DNA from: Manduca sexta
Taxonomy: Eukaryota; Arthropoda; Insecta; Lepidoptera; Sphingidae
Assembly (NCBI RefSeq): GCF_014839805.1
Contig: NC_051126.1
Location: 6,394,609-6,458,608 of the forward strand
Direction of reading: 5' to 3'
DNA: 64,000 bases
The first letter of the stretch is position 1. Every line of letters begins with the position of its first letter. A program made the position numbers and the translations under genes. Below are positions 56,102 to 64,000 of this stretch, one piece after another. Under the pieces are notes generated by a model. That model saw only the letters and a list, made by a program, of their open reading frames with translations. It was not told where the DNA came from and made no database searches.

Positions 56102-56453
56102 AACATATAAGTACAAATATGCATAAATACGATCGACAAATCGTTCTAATAATTACTAGATCCTACACGCATTCTAGTTTCTACATAACGGGAAGCCGGT
56201 AGAAATCAGGTTATCCATATACAGGGTCCATACCCTTCGCCCTGATATGTATTGCTGTAGGTTTACATATTGTCTGTATAACAATTTCGTGGAAGTAACA
56301 TCATTTGATAATAATCCTCTATTGGAAATCCTAGTGGATAACGTCGCTCGCCACAGGATTTCTGACCATCTTCAGATTTCCTGAAATTAGTGGCAAAGGG
56401 TGAAATTTTACACCCAACTTATCGTTATTAATAATATGCATAAATTAGTTCTT
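56102..56453. other. Unassigned sequence between Helitron-like element and SINE
   Basis: No coding or repeat signal is recognised in about 350 bp. Confidence 0.4.
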
Positions 56454-56808
56454 GACTGCCGCGGTGATGTAGTTGTAATTGCACGCGGTACACGTACGAC
56501 TACCGTGCTGAGGTCCTAGGTTCGAATCCCGGCTCGGGCCAAAATAATTAAGACTGGGTTTTTCCGTCTTAAAAAATACTCAGTCGCAGCTCGAAGTCAG
56601 ACAGTTGGCGGTGTGATACCCCCGTGACTCGGAGAGCACGTTAAGCCGTTGGTCCTGAGCCTGATCTCTCTGTGGTTTCACCGAACTATGAGAGTGAAGG
56701 AATAGAGAGTGCACCTGTGTATTGCGCACACATTTGGGCACTATAATATATCCTGCGTACCTGGCTAATCTCTGTGGCCGCTGTGGTCGAAATTCGCCGA
56801 GGAGGGCG
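56454..56808 (+). mobile_element. tRNA-derived SINE, copy G (composite body)
   Basis: The head 'gactgccgcggtgatgtagt' and a perfect B-box 'ggttcgaatcc' (56519-56529) are followed by a body that differs from copies A-F: 'ctcggagagcacgttaagcc', 'ctatgagagtgaaggaatag' and 'gtgtattgcgcacacatttg'. I remember this body as a separate lepidopteran SINE family with the same head type. It ends at the perfect inverted repeat 56809-56878. Confidence 0.8.
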
Positions 56809-56878
56809 AATTATCATTAGTACAATTTGTAGACCATATTCATTCAAATATGGTCTACAAATTGTACTAATGATAATT
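56809..56878. repeat. Perfect 31-bp inverted repeat with 8-nt loop
   Basis: The left arm 56809-56839 and right arm 56848-56878 are exact reverse complements, separated by 'tcattcaa'. The arms contain 'tagtacaatttgtagacc'. It directly abuts the SINE 3' end. A perfect palindrome of this length is unlikely by chance and points to a recent fold-back duplication. Confidence 0.95.
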
Positions 56879-57527
56879 GACATTAATTATGAAAGCGAAG
56901 CCGAAAGGATTCGGGTTGTTTGATCGTTTCGCCACTGCCTGACATTAACGATATTTATATCACAGAGAAATCTACGAGCGCATGCTAGTAAATTACCCTA
57001 AATATTTTTATTTAATATAAAATTATTCTCTTGTGTGTAGAGTTCGCTAATTATCACACGCATTATCCGTGCCTACTTTTCCTTCATCCACTAGTTTAGT
57101 GAAAGTAGCACAAAACAAACTAATTAGACGTAAATTTGATCTCTTAACTGAAGGGGATAGCTACATTATCCCCAAAAAGGGATAGTTGTGGCGTCAAACG
57201 AGGTTAAGTGTCATTAACACCTCAACGTGTTTGTAACGCGATAAACAAAAATTTTGTAACATTATATTCTAAGCTAATATTGTTAAAATTCCGAAAAGTA
57301 AACTTTAAATGTCACGTGGATTGCGGTCATCGCGTTCCCCGTAAGGCTGTGGACACGCGAATGACAGTTCGTCAACTGTTTTGTCATATTGTCGAAATTT
57401 TATATAGGTACGGAGTGGACCTCATACTTTAAGCTTCAATGTGGGCAGTATAAATAATTTAATATCATATCGTGTATCGGAAGAGGCTTTATTAAAAAAA
57501 ATATGATATCATCAAAAATGAGTAGGC
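56879..57527. other. AT-rich sequence, no supported gene
   Basis: A 74-codon plus-strand frame (57208-57432) shows no domain or splice signals and is not called. Otherwise nothing is recognised. Confidence 0.4.
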
Positions 57528-57606
57528 ATGGGTAAAAGTGGACGTACGGAGCGACATAGTTGTGAAATAACGACCAAGCTCCTCAAATAAAGATAAAAGA
57601 ACAAAA
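57528..57606 (+). mobile_element. LINE/SINE 3' end fragment with A-rich tail
   Basis: 'catgggtaaaagtggacgta', 'cggagcgacatagttgtgaa' and 'ataacgaccaagctcctcaa' end in 'taaagataaaagaacaaa'. It is the same segment as 16818-16903 in the opposite orientation, about 90% identical by eye. Confidence 0.72.
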
Positions 57607-57902
57607 AAAGTACAGAGGTAAACTTCCTTCATAATCTACATTCACGGAGGGTGGTATCGAGCCGCTTTTTACAAAATCAATAAAGTTTTGCGACAATTAT
57701 ATTATGACAATAATGATTATTGTATGTATGTACACAAATGTTCAATAAATTAATGACTTCAAAGAACTCTTACAATATTATAATCTATAGATTAGCTGAT
57801 TTTAATAACAGAATCAGATTGTGTTGATTTATTTGTGTCAAATATTATAAGTAATAAATATTAATCATATACAAGTCACACCATAAATGATAAATACTAT
57901 TA
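57607..57902. other. AT-rich sequence, nothing recognised
   Basis: No signal seen. Confidence 0.4.
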
Positions 57903-58348
57903 ACTGGCCTTTGCTCGCAGCGTCGCCCGCGTGATGATAACGTGATCCGGGATTAAAGTCCCGCTAGGTATATATTTTCCTGGGATAGAAAGTAGCAGGG
58001 CTACTCAGGGTCAACAATCTCCATATATGGCTGGGGTCTGTTTTAAAACATATTTTTTGATTTTTTTAAGAGGAAAAATTTCGTCATTCCTATATGTTGC
58101 ATAACTTTAAACGTTTACGCAGCACACGCAATATAATCTCTCAAAAGTTAATAATAATAAATTTTCCCCGCTTTTGCAACAGTTTGCAATACTGCTCCGC
58201 TCTTTTTGATCATAGCGTGACGATATATAGCCTATAGCCTTCCTCAATAAATGGGCTAGCCAACACTAAAAGAATTTTTCAGTTCGAACCAGTAGTTCCT
58301 AAGATTAGCGCGTTCAAACAAACAAACTATTTAGCTTTATATAATAGT
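57903..58348 (-). mobile_element. Helitron-like element, relative of the 13 kb and 61 kb copies
   Basis: The left edge 'aactggcctttgctcgcagc' is the complement of a degraded 'CTAG' 3' end. A GC-rich hairpin region and 'gttgcataactttaaacgtt' follow, then one diverged 123-bp unit (about 58190-58312). The right end is 'tagcgcgttcaaacaaacaa' and 'tttatataatagta'. The single repeat unit, against four and about three elsewhere, shows copy-number variation between family members. Confidence 0.7.
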
Positions 58349-58652
58349 AAAAAATCCTCACCAACTTTCAGCCAAATCGCTTTAGCCGTTCTTGAGTTAT
58401 AGGTAAATAGTGTAACTAACACAACTTTCTTTTATGTATATAGATATATTTTGTTTTAATATGAAATTCCGTAATAAATTAAAAACGGTTAATAATGAAT
58501 ACTTATCTGACGGCAACATTATTTTATGCATACTATAGGTATCTGTTTCTAAAAGTCTAAGATTTTTATACATTTTTGATATCAAAACAAAACAATGACC
58601 TGTTTCAGTATAATTCTGTAAAACAACTAACTGTCGATCATCTAGCGATCGC
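58349..58652. other. AT-rich spacer, nothing recognised
   Basis: No coding or repeat signal is supported. The 62-codon minus frame here is unremarkable. Confidence 0.4.
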
Positions 58653-58928
58653 CTAACACATTCGAAACCCCAACTCTGATTTTGGTAGGGCCATGTTTAT
58701 ACAAGTCACGGGTGAATGTTGTTTTAGGACTAAAGAGTACTTTGGATTTTCGTCACGATACCCTGTGAATGCCACCTTGATTGCCGCTGCGCTGTATCCT
58801 TGGCCAACTCGAATTACATCTGTATAACCAAGTGAGTATTGCTCAATGAGAAACATGTTTTTTATTTCATAACAATGCAGGAAACAGGTAAAAACTAAGG
58901 TTAAAAATAGCATCGATTTACATTCCAT
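58653..58928 (-). CDS. Possible small secreted protein, family unknown
   Basis: A 91-residue frame starts with a convincing signal peptide (MECKSMLFLTLVFTCFLHCY). The mature part is mixed in composition, with 'YTDVIRVGQGYSAAAIKVAF' and two further cysteines near the C-terminus ('PVTCINMA', 'GFRMC'). The frame closes with TAG right after the last Cys. I considered the MBF2/salivary-peptide family but found no real motif match. There is no repeat signature in the sequence and the composition is less A/T-driven than neighbouring chance frames. No splice sites were identified. It could be one exon of a larger gene or chance. Confidence 0.35.
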   Translation of the reverse strand: MECKSMLFLTLVFTCFLHCYEIKNMFLIEQYSLGYTDVIRVGQGYSAAAIKVAFTGYRDENPKYSLVLKQHSPVTCINMALPKSELGFRMC

Positions 58929-61247
58929 TATTATAATAGGTAAATACTAAAATTTTTACGTCATAGAATTGGCGTATTTGACGGTACAAACATTTTTGGT
59001 TCATTTATTACTCTATGAGCACATTTTTATCATATACGACTAATTTCAGTCATGACTTGAAGAGTACAAGCAACGTTCTAGAAATGGTATAATCAATTCA
59101 GCATTTCGTGTTTAGTTTTTGAAACATCAAGGCCTATGAATACCAGTTTTCAAGCAAACGTATTGATAAAATAATTACGTAGCTAAAGTAAATGGGGATT
59201 TTAAATGAAAATTAAGGTATGATTAAAAGCAGTGGTTATATTTTTTTATAACAAAAAGTAAAAATATTGAAAAAGAAAAATTAAATAACGTAAAAGTATA
59301 ATATTATAAAATATAATACTTTTACTAGATGAGTATTTTAATTATATTTAAATTAACCAACCATTTTAATTCGCATAACAAAGAGCTGTAAAATGAAACA
59401 TCTTCATAATAAGTCGATTAATTATAAATGCCGATGGATAAAAAATATATAAAAAATATAATGTACTTTAATTGTACTAAAATATGTTCATAATTACCCG
59501 AACCACTTTTTGATTTATATCAAAAAGTGGTGGATATGTATACATCATGATATGTATACATAATAATATTTAACAAATAAGTTAATGTCAATACTACTAT
59601 CTATATATACGTTTATAGGTAATATCGACCGCATTTAAAATATTTGGAGTTAAAACACACTAATATGCATTATGCATGTACAAATTTACATAACCTAACC
59701 TTTTACTTAAATATCTTATATCTAAAGTCTCAGATTGTCAAAATCTGATTTTTCGTTATTAGTTTGATCAGATAGTAGCGCTTAATTGACATCAATTTCG
59801 ATTGTTGCGTCCAGGCTAACACTTTTTAATAATATCTCCATCATTCATCATCATCATCCTAACATAAATTAATGAAAACGATAAACATAATTTAGTGGTA
59901 GTACAGAATCTGGGGACTGTGTTTTATTTTCCGACAAAACACTTCAACATAACTAGTAATTAAAATTCTGTCAGCGCCAATTTCAATCGAATAGCTTATT
60001 CTCGGGATATAGTTATATGACGGATACCGCTCGACCATTAGGATTCCTTTTCATCCAGCCTCGCAAATTACATGCAATTTACGAAACTGTTTCCAAGCGA
60101 CCAGAGTTTTCAACGTTTAATATTTCTGCGTACTTCCTACTATTAAATATAGCTAACACAATCCTCCAGTATCTGGAATGATTTAAATTACAAACATTAT
60201 TTCGCCGTTTAGTACTGGAACAATGGGTATCCTTCCAGGAATTACTCTAATTAATTTAATAATTTTCGAAATATTTATTTAGTACCATTGTTAATAACTC
60301 AGTGAATTATTTATGAGTTGTTATTTTTGGGTACTATATCAAAGTCATGTTAAAATTGCCTACAAAGTAGGTTTTTGTAAATATAACTCTTTAAAAAAAT
60401 AATATTAGACCGGAGTTTTCCGATGTATTGTGTGCTTGTGCCACTCGCTTCCCACAAAATAATCATAACGTGGGTGGATTGAAGACAGACTGTATACATT
60501 GTTGGTGGATTGTATACATTCAAGCAGAAATGTCATGACTTAATTAAAACACATCATTTATTTGATTGAAATGAGAAAATTATAGTAGGTATCAAAAATA
60601 ATCGTTCGTACCAGCTTGAATAACACAATATTTACCTTAGTAAATTCTATTCTTAGCTATCCTTCTCTTAAGAAGGATAACTTTACTTTATCGGAAACAG
60701 TTTGTTCCTTCAATATTATACTATTTACTTATCGGGTCCGTCCTGGCGATGTTTCAGTACCATTACGAGAACGTTTCCTAGATAAAAAAGTGGTAAATAT
60801 CAAGCTACGCACCGTCACAGATTCCAGTTATTGAAGTTTGCCAGTTTTCGCCTCAGATAAAATCAGCAAATCCATTATTCGTCGCCGCCATATCTCCAAT
60901 AGCCCCAATAGGATTAAGCCCCGCTCCATTAGATACTGTTTTACTACTCTTTTGTTTTATGATCGTATTTTTCCGATAATGTATTGAAAGTGGTCACAAA
61001 AAGTACTTTTTTGTCTACTTATGAAAGTTATTTTGGGAAGTTACTTTGGGAATTATCAACGTATGTTGGATGATGGCCTTTGACTATATTTAATGGAAGT
61101 TAAATAGTATTATTAATACTAAAACCGTATTATGGACTGTCTATTTGGGTATGGATCTCCTCTACTACTGACAGATTTTAGTTAGTCCACCGCGCTGGTC
61201 AAGTCCACTTTGGCACAGTCAGTAGTGTACCTTTGCTTGTTTTCTAA
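58929..61247. other. Unique AT-rich sequence with short hairpins
   Basis: No gene is supported. A perfect 13-bp-stem hairpin with a 4-nt loop lies at 59502-59531 ('accactttttgat' with its complement). A weaker palindrome ('gtaaaagtat' with 'atacttttac') lies at about 59291-59326. The 72-codon frame at 60616-60834 has no recognisable features. Confidence 0.4.
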
Positions 61248-61368
61248 TCTATACTTATAATAAATCTGTAGAGAGGTCAATTCTGTACATGAAATATATT
61301 TCCAAAATAACTATCAGGGGGTGATTAGGGATTGATACTGATGCCAAAAATGCAATTAGTAAAATTTT

Positions 61369-61391
61369 TGTCTGTCTGTCTGTCTGTCTGT
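61369..61391. repeat. GTCT tetranucleotide microsatellite
   Basis: Between five and six copies of 'gtct' lie near the 5' end of the Helitron-like composite, followed by 'ataaccgttatagaaac'. Microsatellites at this position are a known trait of lepidopteran non-autonomous Helitrons. Confidence 0.88.
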
Positions 61392-61853
61392 ATAACCGTT
61401 ATAGAAACAAAAACTACTCGACGGATTTTAACGAAACTTGGTACAATTATTTGTCATACTCCTGTGCTGGTTATAGTATACTTTTCATCACGCTACAATT
61501 AATAGGAGCAGAGCATTGAAGGGAAATGTTTGGAAAACGGGAGAAGTTACTCCATTTTTTAGGCTTCCGTCGCGTGTGCAACCTTAATGGTTAAAGCTAC
61601 ACAGAAATCATGTATGACGGAAATGTTCTCCTTAAAATTATATAAAAATATCCCACGACAGCATATGTCTATCTTTTATGGTTGACTCACAATAACACGT
61701 GTAACTCCCGATAGCTTAGCAGTTCGAAGCTTTCTCATTATATTTGTCTACTCTTACGTTTATAACACTCTCAGTCAGCCCCGGATCTAGGGAGGGGGGG
61801 GGGAGGGTGGCAAGCCAGGGCCCGTGCCCCGGGCGGCGAATTTAGAGGGCGGG

Positions 61854-62202
61854 AAATTCAAACTGAAAAATTCTTTTTGCGTTGGATAGCCCTATATTCG
61901 TGGAGTGCTATAGGCTATATATCATCACGCTATACCCAATAGGAGCGGAGCAGTAATGGCTAATCTCTGGAACTACCGGTCCAAACTGAAAGATTCTTTT
62001 TGCGTTGGATAGCCCTTTGTTCGTGGAGTGCTCTAAGTTATATATCATCACGCTATGACCAATAGGAGCGGAGCAGTAATGGCTAATCTCAGGAACTACC
62101 AGTTTGAACTGAAAAATTCGTTGTGTTGGATAGCCCTTTATTTGTGGGGTGCCATAGGCTGTATATCATCACGCTATGACCAATAGGAGCGGAGCAGTAA
62201 TG
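61854..62202. repeat. 123-bp tandem repeats, reverse orientation (about 2.9 units)
   Basis: Boundaries at 61959 and 62082 ('gctaatctctggaactacc', 'gctaatctcaggaactacc') give a 123-bp period. The left unit is partial and the right one ends near 62202. These are the reverse complements of the units at 13522-14013. Confidence 0.9.
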
Positions 62203-62567
62203 AAACATGTTGCAAATACGGGGACAATTTATTAGTTTTGAGAGCTTCTGTTGCGTGCGCTGCGTAAACGGTTAAAGTTATGCAACAATGATGTATGACG
62301 GGATTATCCCTCTTAAAAAAGTTCTAAAAATATATATTATAAAACAAAAGTCCCCCGCTGCATCCGTCTGCCTGAACGTCTTAAACTCAAAAACTACCCA
62401 ACGTATTAAGATAAAATTTGGTATGGAGACAGTTTGAAACCCTGGGAAGAACATAGGCTCCCGGGAAACTACTACTTTTATAATGGAAAACTTTAGCCTG
62501 ATAAACTTTATAACGCGGGCGGAGCCGCGAGCAAAAGCTAGTTTTAAATAAAATATATACACATATA

Positions 62568-62766
62568 CATATTTTTATTGCTTGCAATGACGAGACGAGC
62601 TTACCGTTCGCCTGATGGTAAGCGATACGACCGCCCATAAACAGAAGAAACACCATCCAACACCTTGAATTACAAACTATGTTTGGTATTTCATTTGCTC
62701 CCCATCCTGAGACATAGGATGTTCTCTTATTATGTGCAGTAGTTACATATATTTCGATATTAAAAT
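62568..62766 (-). repeat. Dispersed LINE/SINE-like repeat, copy 2 (truncated)
   Basis: It matches the first half of 546-905, with 'ttattgcttgcaatgacgag', 'ctgatggtaagcgatacgac' and 'caccatccaacaccttgaat' in order. It stops near 'tattatgtgcagtagttaca', so the element's own 5' part is missing. It lies only about 25 bp after the Helitron-like composite. Confidence 0.65.
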
Positions 62767-64000
62767 AATCCTGCACAATATACTTTCAAAAAAAATATTT
62801 AGTCATTAATTATGTTTCAAAATAGAAACGAAATATTTCGTACCTGTTTTTGACATCACATAGCAAAAACTACGCGTTCCGACCTAGTTCGAACGTTGTG
62901 GTAACTTTTACGGCAGCGTAGTTATAATTGGTTCATTTTCAATTTAATCGCTACATTTTACTTGATTGTTTGTGGTTAGATCTCATTTGGATACTGTATT
63001 TGTTTATATGTCGTAGCTGTTTAGCGTATATAGTTATTAATGTAAATGACTTCATTCGTTGTGTGATGACCAGAACCATCTCTCCTTATTGCTTCTCAAT
63101 ATCTATGACTATATTATATAATTGATAGCTCATTATTTTAATTTGTGTTTATAGAAATGTATAGGCGTTAGAGGTTTCGTATAAATTTTTAAAAGAATAG
63201 TTTCGACATCAGCATGCATACTCTGAAGACTCGAAATTATACCAATGGCGATGTATTCATGGTACGCATATATGACATAATATTCTAGCTGCAACGAGTC
63301 CATATACTTAGAGCAGACTTTGGGAAGATTTTCAAACAAAATTGTTGCGCTCATGCTATGGTTACTCAATTTACAGTGAAATAGCAAACCACCAATGTAT
63401 AATGCTTTATATTTTTTCCATAACGTGATTAGTAAGTTTTTAATGGGCATATTAGTATTTCTATCTTTTTTTTAATTCATCAACTTTTCACATGACACGT
63501 CATCGTCAAGATATGTTACTGTTGCTGCAAAACACTCGTTTGATTTCTAAAAATGACTCATTTATACTTTTTTAGTTATCATTGGCTCATATAATCAAAA
63601 TTTATTCGTTTGGCGGCCCGTGCTAAATAACACAAAAGTTTCACACAAAGTATTTCAATCGTTCGAATACAATGTAATGGTACGTTATTATATTGGTTTG
63701 CGCGTTCCATCGAGTTTGTTCTAACAGTTTACGATGCTCAATTATTTATTTTCTCCATTCGTAAATTATTATACCTTACAACACGCGATGGAAAAGGCTT
63801 ATTTCAAACAGGCTTGTAATATTTGTTTACTTTACAAATAACAGTAATAACGGTAATAATAGGATCACGTTATAAATAGATAGCTTTTCAATGTCGGTTC
63901 TGTTTAATTAATACACAATGTTTGAAGTATTGCTTTTAAATTAATTCATACGATTGGGTAAAGATATCATATTGTTACAATATAGATGCTTTATATTCAT
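62767..64000. other. AT-rich sequence to window end, nothing recognised
   Basis: A 105-codon minus frame at 63133-63450 is the longest open stretch. It has no signal peptide or domain that I recognise and is not called. No repeat signature is seen. Confidence 0.4.

Larger units (their letters stand above)
61248..62541 (+). mobile_element. Large Helitron-like composite with GTCT microsatellite and 123-bp repeats
   Basis: It starts TCTATACTTATAATAAATC after an A, with 'tgtagagaggtcaattctgt' following, and ends with 'gggcggagccgcgagcaaaa' plus 'gCTAG' and then T. A GTCT microsatellite lies at 61369-61391. The 123-bp repeat family of the 13 kb element is present in reverse at about 61854-62202. 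A foreign-looking G-rich stretch (61780-61850, 'gggaggggggggggg' type) interrupts the left half. The length of 1294 bp and mixed content suggest two nested or fused elements rather than one. There are no coding frames. Confidence 0.7.

Noticed and set aside
57208..57432. 74-codon plus frame containing a 'CHVDCGHR' stretch
   Set aside because: Considered as a possible Cys/His motif exon, but there is no second ligand pair, splice sites or similar sequence nearby.
62278..62776. Two minus-strand frames of 94 and 129 codons
   Set aside because: They span the 3' end of a Helitron-like element and a dispersed repeat; no gene-like features.
63133..63450. 105-codon minus-strand frame near the window end
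   Set aside because: No recognisable domain or signal peptide; not distinguishable from chance.

Overview
The window is AT-rich eukaryotic DNA that looks like the genome of a moth or butterfly (Lepidoptera). The evidence is the repeat content: several tRNA-derived SINEs, short Helitron-type elements ending in a GC-rich hairpin plus CTAG, RTE LINE tails and MITEs that I recognise as lepidopteran types. Family names come from memory and no search was run. Host coding content is very low. I see one two-exon gene and one single-exon gene for secreted cathepsin-propeptide (I29) proteins with no protease domain, one likely first coding exon of a secreted or membrane protein, and a few weak small ORFs. 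No rRNA, functional tRNA or CRISPR array was seen.

Left third (1-24 kb): mostly unique AT-rich sequence with scattered SINEs (1.7, 2.5, 7.7, 18.8 and 23.7 kb). It holds the candidate first exon at 6.8 kb, the minus-strand I29 genes at 11.6-12.4 kb and 20.3-20.8 kb, and a Helitron-like element at 13.2-14.1 kb carrying four 123-bp tandem repeats.

Middle (24-43 kb): an RTE-type LINE (24660-27102) with an 11-bp target duplication and an intact-looking reverse transcriptase, but with most of its endonuclease replaced by a fold-back segment. Next come a modular GC-rich repeat at 28.5-29.0 kb, a 1904-bp non-autonomous hAT-like transposon (29231-31134, 8-bp target duplication) with mirrored hexamer arrays, then long unique AT-rich sequence with small Helitron, SINE and LINE fragments and a TA-flanked MITE at 42.5 kb.

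Right third (43-64 kb): a nearly complete Ty3/Gypsy LTR retrotransposon (43027-49104). Its 311-bp LTRs differ at one position and it has a 4-bp target duplication. It encodes a Gag-protease ORF with an unusual arginine/serine-rich N-terminus and a Pol ORF (RT, RNase H, integrase). The two are separated by about 170 bp carrying frameshifts and a stop, so this copy is broken. Downstream of pol is a tandem-duplicated array of hairpins with equal 11-nt loops. The rest holds SINEs, MITEs, several Helitron-type elements (one at 61.2-62.5 kb shares the 123-bp repeat with the 13 kb copy in opposite orientation), a perfect 31-bp inverted repeat at a SINE end, and a possible small secreted protein gene at 58.7 kb.

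No multi-gene functional system was found. The most noteworthy items are the tandem I29 inhibitor gene, the hairpin array and RS-rich Gag of the LTR element, the hAT element's mirrored hexamer arrays, and the mosaic RTE.
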